Below are positions 10,436 through 22,895 of a stretch of DNA of 64,000 nucleotides, piece by piece. Made by a program: the position numbers and the translations under genes. The stretch's first letter is position 1. Every line of letters begins with the position of its first letter. The notes under the pieces are model-generated. The model was not told the DNA's origin. It searched no databases and worked only from the letters and a program-made list of their open reading frames with translations. Source of the DNA: Phocoena phocoena (taxonomy: Eukaryota > Chordata > Mammalia > Artiodactyla > Phocoenidae); NCBI RefSeq assembly GCF_963924675.1, contig NC_089220.1:81471168-81535167 (forward strand). Direction: 5' to 3'.

Positions 10436-13000
10436 GTCTTTGTCTCTCCCACACAACTCCAGCATGAAACGATAATCAAAGCCATATGAGCTTTCCTCAA
10501 TTCAGACTATGAGATGTTAAAAAGATATAATAGATCTATGTATACTCATTGCTAAAGTGAAAAATAAGGTGCAGAATACTATGAAGGACATATCATTTAT
10601 ATATATAGTAAAAAGTTTATCTATCTGCTATCTATCTATCCTGTCCATAAACAGAAAATTTCTGAAGGAACAGTAAACAATAGTTACATCTAGGGATCAA
10701 GATACTTGGGATGGGTGAGAGGAGGGGCACATTTACTTTATATATTTATAGCCTTTTATAACTTTGTTTACCATAGGCATTCTTTCTTTTTATACTTTTA
10801 TATTTTTAAGTTGATTCTGATGATCAGCTGGAATTAAAAACCACTGTAGAGAAATTGTTGTTAGTTTCCATTAGTTTAGGAGTCATTAAGTGACTATTTA
10901 AACACTTGTTCGTTGACTCTGTGGATCCTCTCAAGCTCACTGCTTTCTGAAGCTTCTTCGGAGTCCTGCTCCAGAAAAAACATGTGTTTAAGATAGGACC
11001 GTCTTTGGGATAACACCAGTCTCTGCAACACAGGATCTTCTCAAATCCGTTGAACAGGCAAGTCCAAGGTTCCCCACGCTCACATGCAACAGCAGTGTGG
11101 CCAGATTCAAGAAGATACTGAGAAATACAATTTGGTTTACATGGGTGAATTCAATTAGCAAATATCAAAACCGTTTCCCTAAGAGGGTCCAGCTTGCTCC
11201 CTCTAGAGAGATCAGCATGCCCTGTTAGTATCCAGGAAGGAAAATAATTTTCAAGAGCAGAACAAATCTGTGTCAGCATTCAAATAGGCTGTCCTTTCCA
11301 TTCACCTAGAAGCAGGAAGAACCCCAGGCAAAATTGTTATGTACCCTAAACGAATCTTCAGATCTTACTACTCTCCTGTTTCTAAACCTCTCCCCTTCAC
11401 CTACTGCTGGGAGAAATCTGAACCTCCACGTCTGTTCCCTGCAGTCTTCAAAACTGATATCAGGCGGTTCAGGAACTCTCCTGTAGCACCCACACATGCC
11501 TGCCCACCATAAAGCATCTTCAAAACTATTCCTTTCCTCCTCCTGGCATCAAAATTTTACCTTCTTCCTCCCTCCCCCATCCCAGTGTTTAATCTCCTAG
11601 TATTCTAGTCTTATGTAGCTGTAACTGAAGAAGGAGATTCCAGAAAGTCACTGAGTGTTATGTCAGTACTTCTCAACCCCTCAACACACCTGGGAATTTT
11701 GACGTGTGATATAGTGGGGAAAAGGGGAGAGGCGAGGGACTATATCAGAATTTTAAGGAGAATGAAGCATGTGGTTTGAAAGAGCCCCCATAGTCCTTGA
11801 ATGACTTCTCTTGAGAGTCACTGGGTTAGCTGGATACTAATTTCGTTGTTAACTTCCCACGGCTATTTATGTGTTAATGAGGCAATTCTCTAAAACAAAA
11901 CTGAATCTCTAATTATGGAGCTACAGTTATGTTGCTGGTACAGAAGATATTTTGGGATAAGGGAGCCTTCCTGGGTTTCTCCCAAATACGTCATGCCGAT
12001 GGGTGCATATCTCACCTAAACACTGGACTTTCTCCCCTACTCAAAACTTTGCTAAAGACTTGCTAAAATCTTTTTCAAGTGCTTAGGTCACTTGAAATTC
12101 CACTTAATAGGCCAGGTCTGCCAAAGTAAGGCAAGAGAGGAAAACTATGCATTCTATCACCTCTTTATTTTTAATGGTATTGACTCTTGAAACCCAGAGG
12201 AATGCTAGCTTCCATCAGCTCCTCTCCACAGACTGATATTTTAAGTATGGAATGCTAGGAACCAACAACCTTCATTTTGCCCTTGTGGACAGGACATAGT
12301 TTACCTGACCTAGAATAGGCAGCTCTGTTTTTCTGATGGAAATCTTGGAAACCAACATGGAAAACATAATGAGGGTAGCCTCATAAAACAAGGAAATATC
12401 CACCCACAAATATTTTTTTAGAGCCCACAATATCACAGATGCTTTGCTTTCATTTTGAATGGTCACTTTACTTTCCCTACAACACCTCAAAATTAGCCAT
12501 TCCTGGAACCCCTCTGATTCCACTGAAGATTTTGAACTCCACTCTCAGTCTTGGTCTACTCATCATCCCCTGAACCAATCTCCAAATATCTTTGCTATCA
12601 CAAAAACTCGAAATGACACTGTTATTACAAAAGCAAACACCACTCCTATAAGGGACCTATTCCAAAGACGTTACTAAACAAATACTTTGGTTTAGCAAAG
12701 GATCACGTAGAATGCAACTAAAAAATAACCTGCCTTAGAGTGAAAAGATAATAGTCTAAAAGACAAATCAGATTTTTCATGAGATGCACAACAGAAAAGC
12801 TGAATGTTAATGATTCTAGTCATTAAAATTCCAGCCTGAGATCTAGAGGGTGGATCTAATGCCCTTTCACCAAGAAAAGCTGCAGTCATTTTTTAGAAGC
12901 CCGAATGTTGACCAAAGCCTCAGAGTGGAATTCAATTGAAATTCTGGCAGTCAAAAACTGTAACCTTGAGCTGTCTAATAGGGATTTAACAAATATCTTA
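10436..13000. other. unique sequence, no gene seen
   Basis: Contains a short TCTA/TATC stretch (about 10617-10641). A 63-codon minus-strand frame at 11306-11497 and others of similar size have no recognised product. No repeat family identified with confidence. Confidence 0.45.
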
Positions 13001-13004
13001 AAGC

Positions 13005-13460
13005 ACAAATCTCATTGGCTGCAAATAACAGAAGTCTGTTTGAACCACCTTAATTAATAGGGGAAGAGGGAGTTATAAGACTATCTTATGGACCCCAAGT
13101 GTAGGGAGAAAAGGCCTTATAAGGACTAGTGTCAGACACCAGAAAATTATCAGGAACTAAGTCAGTGATTTGATTCCCTTTTTTTTTTTCTCTCTCTCTC
13201 TGCCACGTCCTCTCTGTCCCTCCCCACCTCTCTCCATCTTCCTTCTCTCTTCTCCTTCTCTTTTTCTTTTTCCCATTCTCCTCACGGTTTCTCACCTCTG
13301 CCTTTCTGAGGCTTTGCCTCCATCTTACCTCTCAGCACTTTCTTTGCTTCTCCTTACACCTCTCAATCAGCAGAGTCTGACCAAAAGCCCAGCTGCAAAT
13401 CCCAGGAGACAATCAGATTGGCCCAACATGGGTGAACTCTCTCCTTCTAATTAAGTCAGT
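13005..13460. mobile_element. old interspersed repeat with pyrimidine-rich core
   Basis: Starts 'ctgcaaataacagaag', runs through a pyrimidine-rich tract (about 13178-13290, TCTC/TTCTCC/CCCTCC) and ends 'gattggcccaacatgggtg'. The order resembles an old mammalian repeat that I cannot name. The strong strand asymmetry yields long arginine/glutamate-rich frames on the opposite strand, which are artefacts. Confidence 0.45.
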
Positions 13461-13744
13461 GGAAATACAGAAGGGCAGAGTCTTATAGTATCAACATGAC
13501 TCTGGGGTTCCACTCCCTGAGGGTGCTGGGAAGATATTAATTATTCCTCTCACTGAAAAATATTTTAAATGTAAAGGTCACAAATCGACAAACGGAAAAA
13601 ACATTAGGCTAAACCTTTGGGAATTCTTTCTTTCCCTAGTTGGTTTCCACTAACATGAGAATTTATAAAATATACTTTAATGTTCTTTCATGAGGAAAAA
13701 ATACATATATACCAACAAGATAAATTTTTGCGTAGTCAAAAAAT

Positions 13745-13885
13745 CAGTAGTCTTGGAAGTTTCAGGCTCCACCACTAACCAGCAACATGTAAAGTTGCAT
13801 GATTCACTGCTGCTCCCCAGTTCTTACCTGATGCCCAATCTCTAAGGCTCCTTCCATCTCTAACATGCTAATTCTCCTAAGAGGT
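13745..13885 (+). mobile_element. possible MIR-related fragment
   Basis: 'ggctccaccactaaccagc' followed by 'tctaaggctccttccatctc' resembles the head and the 3' part of a MIR-type SINE with the middle eroded. Weak call. Confidence 0.4.
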
Positions 13886-14475
13886 TAACATCTACTCTTA
13901 CAATAGCTACTTGGAGAAAAGAGCTATCTGACTTGTGTTGTGGCTTTGGGAGGAATATTCATTCAGGGAAGAGATCTAGCAGGTCTGCCTCTTGGTTTTG
14001 TATTTTGCATAGTGTTTTTGTACTCTGGAGATTAGGATTCATGGGGTAAATTAGTTGCATATTAGTAGATTCATTCACTGTTTCAAGCTATTTGGGAGCC
14101 AATTATGTAAGTCTCTAAAGGAATTGGAATCTCAAAAGTGAGTTAATCTACCTTATACTCACCAGCAAAATTAGTCTTCGGGGCATTCAAACACGCTCCT
14201 GCTAAACTGGGCATTTTTAGTGTCACTTAAATTCCAATGTGCATTCAAAATTATAACCCCAGTGACAATGCACATGGACTTATTAAGCTCTGCTCTTGGA
14301 ATTCATGAGAGAATGATAGTGGAAGAGCAGTAAACGTAGAGCATCTTGAAGCCTGCTAACTCATTTCCTTTGATGGAGATCAATAAGCTTTTGAGCATTA
14401 GCAATACTATCAAAAAGCAGATGCTCAGCAGACCTGCCACACCTTACATTTCACATCCTTTCCCATCTGAACGGC
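13886..14475. other. unique sequence, no gene seen
   Basis: AT-rich DNA without a recognised repeat. It ends at the duplicated sequence surrounding the poly(T) tract described next. Confidence 0.45.
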
Positions 14476-14510
14476 TGAGTGTGGCTTTTTTTTTTTTGAG
14501 TGTGGCTTTT
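14476..14510 (-). repeat. 14-bp direct repeat flanking a bare poly(T)
   Basis: tgagtgtggctttt occurs exactly at 14476-14489 and 14497-14510, separated only by seven T. On the minus strand the repeat starts AAAAGCC, the shape of an L1-endonuclease target duplication, with a poly(A) and no element body between the copies. It could be an extreme 5'-truncated retroinsertion or a slippage duplication. Confidence 0.8.
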
Positions 14511-15005
14511 GAACGAGGCCAGATCAATCAGGATATAACAGAAGATGTTTCTTGTCCTCTCTAGCACAAATTTCCGCTCTAAAAGGAAAACGGTTTCCTA
14601 TTTTAAAAGGTTGATAATACAATAAATCGGGGAAGTGTTACATCCACCGTGCCAACCATACCTTTTTTCTTGCATATATTCTACTTTGCGACTGAAGATA
14701 TTTAGGATAATCAATGAGGGATTTTACTACTAGTCAATTGGGGATTTTACAAATGGTCTCTCACTCAAGAAAAGACTGTTAATACCAAGAAAAACATATT
14801 TCGGTTGTATGTTCAATTGTAATGTACATAGTGAATTAAGTACAAGTGCCTGGCATATAATAGGTGAGCAATAAATATATGTTTCCCTTCTTTTCCTGAG
14901 TCGAATCAAATGCGCAGAAAAAAAGAGAGAAAGAAATCTGGAATTTTTTAAAGAGTTTGTTCACAGAACTATAATATCTTATTTAATTTAATTGTAATTC
15001 TCCCC
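14511..15005. other. mostly unique, with a MIR/L2-like tail
   Basis: 'gcctggcatataataggtg' followed by 'agcaataaatatatg' (about 14848-14881) resembles the 3' tail shared by L2 and MIR copies. The rest is unique AT-rich DNA. Confidence 0.4.
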
Positions 15006-15009
15006 CCAC

Positions 15010-15215
15010 GATCTCAAAGTATTATCACATTTATCATTGATCTTTTGCAATCGCCACATGATGTAAACAGGGCTAAATATTATTAACTCCGTCCTTAATG
15101 AAAACATTTAAGCATAGAAAGGACAAGAGACTTGTCCAAATTTTTAACGGCTCAATAGTAGGGTAGAACTCAGAGTCCCTGACTCTGGTTTATTACCCAA
15201 GTTACAATGCCTCAT
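15010..15215 (-). mobile_element. MIR SINE (ancient), minus strand
   Basis: Reads as reverse-complement MIR: 'attatcacatttatcattg', 'aaatattattaactcc', 'acaagagacttgtccaaat', 'gtagggtagaactcagagtc'. Heavily diverged. Confidence 0.6.
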
Positions 15216-16150
15216 TAAGAATCCAATTCCAACAAACTCTGTGTGACTGTAAAATGTTTTTCTTAAAGGACTAGATTATATTCTTTAGAAAGTAGGACAC
15301 CAATATCACACAAATAAAAAGTACTTGCCAAATTGACTCTCTATTACATATATTTGTCTGTATATATAAACATACTTATATATACACATATACACTATCT
15401 GATCATATCCCAGAATTGCTTAAGAGAACTCCTGTTCTGAAAAAGGTGAGAGAATACATTTAAAAATGAAAAATAAAAAAGATTCTACCATAGGTGTGCC
15501 ATTCATATTGCAGCCCCATCTCAACACTGGAACCCTCATGATCCACTCTGTTGGAATATTTCAGCTTGAACAGAAATAATACAGAATTTTAATAGTTTGA
15601 AAGCTAGTAAAGCAACATCAATAAGATGAAAAACTATCAAAGCTGCTAATCACGTTCAGGATATTTTTGAGAACTTAGCAAGTCTTGAATAATTAGCAGG
15701 AGGCTGATTTTTCCTCTGGTTGGTAACAGACTATTATCCTTATTATCATACATATTTTTGCCACACATTCATCACATGAAATCTGATTCACAGCAGCATT
15801 CAGCACTGCTATCACATTTCCCAGACACGCCATTAACACATAACCCTACCTGCTGCCAAAGCCCAAGTATGCATATGATAAGGATTTCAGTAAGAACCTC
15901 TCCGTTCCATTCAGACTTCCCTATTCTGTCCTTCCCTCAGTGCAGTTTGCCTCAGAGACCTAGCCAGCATTCTCAATCTGTGATGAACGGGCACATACCT
16001 ACGAACTTGAATTTGTCAAAACACACTGAGAGGAGAGGAAATTCATGTTTTGCCTTCAGCCATCCATGAGAACAGCCCTCTGGCCTCTTTCCCACTTCAT
16101 TATATACCTATATATGTTTGTTTGCCCTGTACTGCCATTTCTCTTGTTTT
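15216..16150. other. unique sequence, no gene seen
   Basis: Includes a TA-rich stretch (about 15345-15400). A 103-codon frame at 15758-16069 is not recognisable as a protein and has no sign of exon structure. Confidence 0.45.
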
Positions 16151-18360
16151 CTTTTTAAATTTTTGATTAAAAATTAAAAGTTAAAATTCTGTTTTATCAA
16201 AAATGTTGTATATGTATCAGGTCATACAAAAGGTCAAGTAATACCAAAAGTCTTATAATTAAACAATAGCAGTCTTCTGTGTTACCCCTTTCCAGAGGCA
16301 ATCACTTTCTACTCTTTGAACTATTTCTTCTGCTTCTTACTTTATGTCTCTGAATAATTCTCTTACACTGGAATTTCTTAGCTCTTTTCCTTTATATATG
16401 ATCTACTGGCTTCCTATTGGAGAAGATAGAATTTAACTCTTACATAAACCCCTTACCAAATATACACACATATTTTCCACCCTTCCAATTTTGAGCTTTT
16501 ATTAAATTGATATTTATCAATAATTATTATAACTGTATAAATATCATTCATACCTAAGGCACGTAATGTACTTGGACTGCATTTTCTTTCTTGTAAAACT
16601 TTTGTTTCTCTTACAGTTAGTAATTGTCACCATTTTGGTTTTCCATGTACTTATCACTAATCCATGCCTAACTCTCTGACAATTACAAAACTCCTCTCAA
16701 TATAAACAAACACATCAGCTAACCCATAAATCATGCCCCCATCCCCCGCAAGGATCCGTTGCTTCTGAAGCCCCCTCCCCTCTTGCTCCAACCTGAACCA
16801 TGTGTTCTCTAGGCCTCCTGTACAGTTGTCATCCTGGGACTTTTTAATCACCATCATTCTGGAAATTCCCTTATTTTTCTTCTGTACTGAGTCCGTTTTT
16901 CAGAATCCCATGTCTTTTTCTTCATGGGTTTATTCCCTCATTTTGATGGAACATGTTTTCCAATAAATTGCTCAGAAAGGCTTCATGAGAGGTTAATGAC
17001 ATGCATGGCTAAAATATCTTTGTGCTACTTAACGTACTTGATTGGTAGTTTGATTGGGTAAAGAAATCTAGTCTGGAAATAATTTTTATGCAGAAATTTA
17101 ATAGATTGCTCCATTGCTTACTAGCTTCCAATGTTGCTGTTGAGAAGGCTGATGTTATTCTTATTCCCAGTCATTTGTGGGGGTTTATGGGGGGGGGTTG
17201 TTGTTGTTGGTGGTGGGGTTTTTTGCCTTCACTGGAAATTCTAGACTTGTTCTTTAATGATGAAGTTCAGAAATGTCATGATGATGAGGCTTGGTGTAGG
17301 TTTTTTTATATTCACTGTTCTAGGCACTTGGTAGACCCTTTCAACCTAGAGATTTATAGCCTTCAGTCCTGGAAAGTTCTTTTGTATTACTTCTTTGATA
17401 ATTTCCTTCCTCTTCATTTTCTCCATGCTCTCTTTGTGAAATTTATTTTGGTTGAGGCTAAATCTTTTCATTTCTTTCTCTGGGAGATTTCTTCAACTTT
17501 ATTTTCTAATTTTTATTCTGAATGCTTTTAGTTCTGCTCTCATTTTTAATTTGCAAACAATTTTCCTTGTTCTTTGTACATTTCACAGTGCACTTTATTC
17601 TTTTATCTTTCTGAGGAGATGGATTTTGGTTTTTCTGTTTATTTTTGTTTTTTTGAAATTTCTTTCTCCTGGGAAGAGGCTGCATTGCCTTTTTTTTTTT
17701 TTAATGTCTTTTGGGTTCAGTGTCTTATTCCACATTAAAAGGATCTGGGGATCCTGCACTCTCTGTTCATATTTAAGCAAGGCACCTAAGAGTGGATTAA
17801 AAGCATTTTGGGTAATTCATACTTTTAGTAGGGTTTCATAACTGGTGGGCCTTGCTGTAGTATGATTAGGAGTATTTACTGGGTGTACCAAATGTCAAAG
17901 CCTGTAAGTCTTTTTTTCCTGGGACAGATTTCCCAGAGAATAATCCCTTTATCTCCTGCCTGGCTGCTAGGACTCTGCATGTCCTGTGGGGACAGGAGGT
18001 TGAGGTCACACTCCTCACAATGCAGATTGGCATTAATCTCCCAGTTTTTAATACTGCTTCTCACGCATATCCTCACACGTTCCTTGTGTTCCCTAATCCA
18101 AAGCCTTGCTGGCTGAACCTCTTTAGCTTTATTTGAGCCTTCTGCCAGAGGAGACGGAGTAGTCACAGTGGAACTGATTTGAGGAGTATCTGGGCATCTA
18201 ACGCTTCTTTTATAAACCTCAAGTTTTAGCTCCATCCACACCCACTTCCAGAGTAGCTTGTCTCCAATTCCTGAGTTTTTCTCAAATTTGTCGGCACAAA
18301 TCCACTTGTTTCCTTTTATCCTACCTCTTGCAGGCACTTAGTTTTTGGCCTCCCTTCTTT
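16150..18360. mobile_element. old repeat block, LINE-like, class uncertain
   Basis: Best recognised from about 16860: 'attgctccattgcttactagc', 'tccaatgttgctgttgagaa', 'gtcatgatgatgaggcttgg', 'cacttggtagaccctttcaa', 'tctgggagatttcttcaact'. These follow, in order, an old mammalian repeat consensus that I recognise but cannot name. The left part (16150-16860) is assigned more loosely. T-richness gives overlapping frames of 147 and 129 codons (17088-17531, 17452-17841) with no domain; I do not call them genes. Confidence 0.5.
17179..17218 (+). repeat. G-rich tract
   Basis: Runs of 5 G (17179-17183), 9 G (17189-17197) and 4 G (17215-17218) separated by T-rich spacers. A G-quadruplex is possible only if the 9-G run contributes two strands and a loop of about 17 nt is allowed. 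Confidence 0.6.
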
Positions 18361-20690
18361 ACTAAGTTATAACATCTTCCAAAGTTTGATGACATCTCTC
18401 TGGCACTTTACATCCCTTTTCTCTGTCAGATGAACTTGAACCTTTGTCATTTCTTTCCTATCATTTTAGTGGAGTCTGAGGAGATGACTCATGTGTTCCA
18501 CCTGACTACAGGTCCCTCGCTCCTCTTTCCACCATGGTTGATTAATTTATTTGCCAATATTCTCTTAACACTGGTATATATTTGTGGAGAGTAAGAGATA
18601 CAAGAAATTCTTAGCTCTAATGGAACTTATACACAAGTTGAGAGAAAAAATACAGATAGATGAGCAAATTCTAGAAGAAATTAATACAAACTTTTAGAAA
18701 TATGATAAAGTGCTAATGAAGTACTATATCTGATTATTTGACAGGAACTGATAAAGCTAATCACTGCAGGCATTGAGAATTGAAAACAATCTCCTTGGCC
18801 TAGAATTCAAGGGCAGGTTTCACCAAGTAGTACTCAAATTCCATAGAATTTGGAAAGCCATTGAGAATGAGGGAATTCCAAGTGAGAGAAACAGAGAAAG
18901 CATGGGGAATTGTGAATGTATTTGGCAAAAACAGAAGAGTCCTACAAGGAAACTGTAAGGAGGTTATCATCAATTCCACATTTTAGTTGAAAAAAATATG
19001 GTAAGAAAAACATGGATAACAACAACAATAATAATAAACCCACTGTACTCCAGGTTGTGGGCCTAGCTGCACCTTGGACTTGATGTACAGTGAGAGACAG
19101 TCACTATACTGCCTCACCTCCAAGTTCCCATCTATAGCCTGTGAATTATACCTAACAAAACTGTTCTTTCTTCTTTATGGCAGAATTTCTGGGCACAACA
19201 ATTAGCCTCTCCTAAAGAAACTAGTAGTTAAAGGAGCAGATCTGCAACATCTGCTTCCTGAACACTTTATAGAGAAGAAGCCAAGATGTGCTAGGCTAAA
19301 GGTTTTCAAAAAGGGGAGAGTGAGTGGGTGGATTACAGCTATAAAGGACGTGGTCGTGAATCTTTAGAAAGAGAAAAGGTGAACGTGGGATAAAAGATTC
19401 TCTGGGACAGCACACATGCTGAAGATGGGAGTTGCATAAGAGTTCAGAATATAACTTAACAGAGAGGTAATGCACATTATTCAAAAGAGGAGGAAGATGC
19501 AAGAGGGAACATTCAAACTGGAACACTGTGCACTTATAAGAAACTAAAGTGCAATTGATTTATGTTTGCAGAAATGTTTATGACTAATTGGTAACGGAAA
19601 AAAATTGTAAACATGTGACTACTATAGATATATGGCAGGCCAATATCTTCCATGAGGAACTAAAATCTGGATAATCAAGCTGAGCTCTAACAAGTTTTGT
19701 CCTTATTTGTTTTCTTTATTTTTCTCCCTCCCTGAAAACTGGTGCAGCCTTTTTTCCCACCTAGGACCCGTCCAGGATCCTGCAGCGTTCACAGTTTAAT
19801 ATTCATTCTTCCATTTTCTTCTTTTAGTTTTCTTGTTTGTTTTGTTTTGAAAGGTAACAAGAAATCCTTTGTATCAAACTCTCTTGGCAACTGTCTAAAT
19901 GGGTAGATACCTGCCTCTTCTCTGGAAATGCTGAGAGTAACCCGGTGTTTCCCTAGTGACCTTTCAAGGAAGCTACCTTTTTCAAAGGGGAGTAAGAAGG
20001 AACCCTAGTCTGGAAGGTGACCTAGGGCTATGATCTTTGCCAGATACTTGCTCTAGGAGCACAGCTCTTCTGCTGACAGTAACAGATAGTTTCCCAAAGT
20101 CAGGCTCTATACTACGCAGTAGCCAGAGTCAGGTCCAAGAAAGTCACGTCCATGTGCAGTCACTTCCCTCACATCCTAAGAAACACTGTGTTTCTACGTT
20201 ACATCTTTATTCACAGAAAAAGCCAACAGTCTGTAATTACTGTCAGTTCATTTTTCATATGTGTCATTATACTGGATACCCTCTGTCTCTCCAAGTCCTC
20301 TCTGCATTTTTCTCTGCATCTTGCTCAGCTGGTCTACAAAAACCACGTCAGTGAGACTCCTGTGACCTCTGGTTTCCCGTTGGGTTTGGTCAATGAGAGC
20401 CTTGGCAGGAGATAAGAGGATGTGATGAGCGTGAGATCAGGGTGTGTATTCCCCTGGCTCCCTCCCTGGGAGGCAGCTTTGGTTAGACATGTCCTTTCAG
20501 CTGGGTCAATGTGCCTTTCTAGGCAACTTTCTCCACTCAGCTTTCCTTTCTGGTCAGTAACTGTCCCCTTCCCTCATCCTTTCAGATCTAGGTATAGTAA
20601 CACTTCATCCACTGCTACTAGCCTCAAATTGCTGCATTATGTCTTGTGGTTCCCCTACACTCTACCCTCACCCTTAACACGTACCTTTAT
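18361..20690. other. mostly unique sequence, no gene seen
   Basis: A short AAC/AAT tract (about 19018-19036) is present. The stretch 18545-18735 may belong to an old repeat ('gatacaagaaattcttagct', 'taatggaacttatac') but is too diverged to classify. Open frames of 105-129 codons at 20037-20811 overlap one another in different frames and are not recognisable. Confidence 0.4.
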
Positions 20691-20704
20691 AAACAGTCTC
20701 TTTG

Positions 20705-20794
20705 CTCCTTGCTCCCACTGCAGGGGGCACGGGTTTGACCCTTGGTACAGGAAGTTCCACATGCCACGCAGCGTGGCCAAAACAACGAAAACAA
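20705..20794 (+). mobile_element. 5'-truncated Bov-tA/CHR-1-like SINE
   Basis: Matches the tRNA-derived unit from 'gctcccactgcag' through 'gggcacgggtttgaccc' to 'gcagcgtggccaaaac'. About 30 bases of the head, including the A box, are missing compared with the copy at 34154. The exact 14-bp duplication aaacagtctctttg at 20691-20704 and 20795-20808 bounds the piece, so the truncation happened at insertion. Confidence 0.88.
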
Positions 20795-20937
20795 AAACAG
20801 TCTCTTTGTAAATAAATACTCCTGGAATCATCCTAATTTGGTATGCCACCTGTTTCCTGCTAGGAACTGACAGAGGTCAAGAAATAAGTCATTTTTTAAA
20901 AAAGATTTTATCTTTTTTTAAAAGTCTGTACTTGAAA

Positions 20938-21155
20938 AGAGGTGAAACTAATACAGCAAGTGAAAACATTCCAGCTCTGAAGTCAAAGAAAGTTTGGTTC
21001 AAGTTCCAGACCATCTTTTTATAAACTGTGTGTCCTTGGACAAGGTACTCAAACTTTCAGAGCAGTTGTTTAATCTTTAAAATGAACATAATTATAGTAC
21101 CTACATCACAGAATTGGTATGAAGGTTAAATGAAACAATTTTAAATGAGATTTTA
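20938..21155 (+). mobile_element. MIR SINE (ancient)
   Basis: MIR order preserved: 'ctctgaagtcaaagaaag', 'ggttcaagttccagacc', 'gtgtgtccttggacaaggta', 'taatctttaaaatgaacata', 'acagaattggtatgaagg'. Confidence 0.8.
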
Positions 21156-22714
21156 AAGATTCAGAGAAGGCAAGTTCTTCATTCCTACTAGCTAATAAAA
21201 ACAATCATCATAATATAAATATTTATTAGTTAATAACTATTTTTCTGAAAGGGGCTACATTAATCTTTAATTAGATCTTAAAGATTGGGTAGCTGAAATT
21301 TATGTTGGTAGGCTCAGGTAGGACTTACTCAAGATGTATTTCTTCACACAGGATATAGGAATTATTGCTTTCAATTTCACATCTGTGTTCTAAGCCCAGA
21401 CTGCTAAAAGGAAAGTTACCTTGAGATTTTGGCAGAGAATCAAGATCAGAAGTCACTTCATTTGTTGTCAAATATGGTGACCACTTTGTCCAGAAATGCT
21501 CCTTAGGACGGTCATATACAGGTAGCAATGCATGTATCTGTAACTTCATTCAAAAACAAAACAAGAGCCATCATCCCCCTATGAGTGCCATGAATTAATC
21601 ACTAGCTTTAATTAAGAATCACATTCTAGAGTCTTCTGTAATTGGAGAGTTAATTTGATGAGCTATTGCAAGTTAAAGTAATTTCCACTTCCTTGAACTT
21701 AACTGTGGTGAATAGAGTTTTTTTCCGGAAACCTTCATTACCTGTCCGAATTTCCTAAGCCTTCCACACCATCTACTTTTGATTGTTTGCTCCAATCCAG
21801 GAAGCACAATCCTGCAGGGGTTTGAAATCAGAAAGATGCTGACAGTACATGCATGTGGCAGATATACTTTTGTTGTACAGAGTTTACATATATTAATAGA
21901 TTTAAATTGGTCTATGAACAAAGTCAATTGCCATTTCTTGATTATTTATATAAATTAAAGGACGGCTTAACTTAATTTCTACCATGTGTGCCCTCCGGCA
22001 ACAAAAGTTACTGAAGATTTCAGTCTTTCTCTTTTCAAGGGATTGGGGAAGCAAGACTACCTACTATCTGCCAATATTTAGCTATACTTCATAGGAGACA
22101 GTTTATTTTGGAGCCTATAATGATCTAATCAAGAAAACCATGGATCTGATGTAACTTCCCCTACTCAGCTCCAGCACCTCTCCTACAAAAGACCATAAAC
22201 AAACTGCAAACAAAAGAAATAAAACTGTATAGAATTTCACCACCAGGCACAGTCCCAAACCAAAACATGCAATTTTAAGGATCTTGACATCATGACCAAA
22301 ATAGACAAAGCAGAGGTGGTTAGCTTAGTTGACCGTGGATTATTGGGATAAAATGGCAGCAGGATAAGTTAACCCCTTTACCCAGAATCAAGGAATGAGG
22401 TGCTTCAGTAGTCAAGAAAGACAGGTTTGTGCTTCTTTACCAGTATTGATATGTACATATTTGAAAACAAACATATTTATTGAACACTATAATTAAGTAG
22501 CTCTTTTCTAGCACTCTTTCAATAGACGATCTCCAATATGAGAATTAATAGGAGAAAAAAGAAAGTTTTTCATTTATCTCATATACAGCTCTATCAAGAA
22601 TGGGTTTCCACAATAAGAGTATGTAGGCTGTTAGGTTTCCCAACTCAAGAAAGACATATTCTGGTTCTACTTACTCTTGTACTCCACCTTAATAATAGGT
22701 AGAGAGGGAGGACC
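21156..22714. other. unique sequence, no gene seen
   Basis: AT-rich non-repetitive DNA. Minus-strand frames of 74 and 84 codons (21325-21549, 21673-21927) have no recognised product. Confidence 0.45.
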
Positions 22715-22895
22715 ATGTCACACCACCAGAACTAATTCTAATCCTATCTCTGTCTCTAACTCACTTTGTATTGGGGGGCAGGTATCATCATCGCTGAGTC
22801 TCAAAGTTCAAGTGACATTGTTCAGTGCGATGAGATAGTATACATACATAAATTTTAGAAATTCTAAAGTGCTCTACAAATGAGGGTTGAATGAT
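22715..22895 (+). mobile_element. probable MIR SINE, degraded
   Basis: 'ctaattctaatcctatctctg' then 'gctgagtctcaaagttc' and 'ctaaagtgctctacaaatgagg' follow MIR order with heavy substitution. Confidence 0.45.

Noticed and set aside
13170..13454. Pyrimidine tract with a 94-codon frame and an arginine/glutamate-rich frame opposite
   Set aside because: Low-complexity composition inside an old repeat accounts for both frames.
17088..17841. Overlapping 147- and 129-codon plus-strand frames
   Set aside because: They lie in a T-rich old repeat; the phenylalanine/leucine-rich composition reflects T-richness and no membrane-protein family is recognisable.
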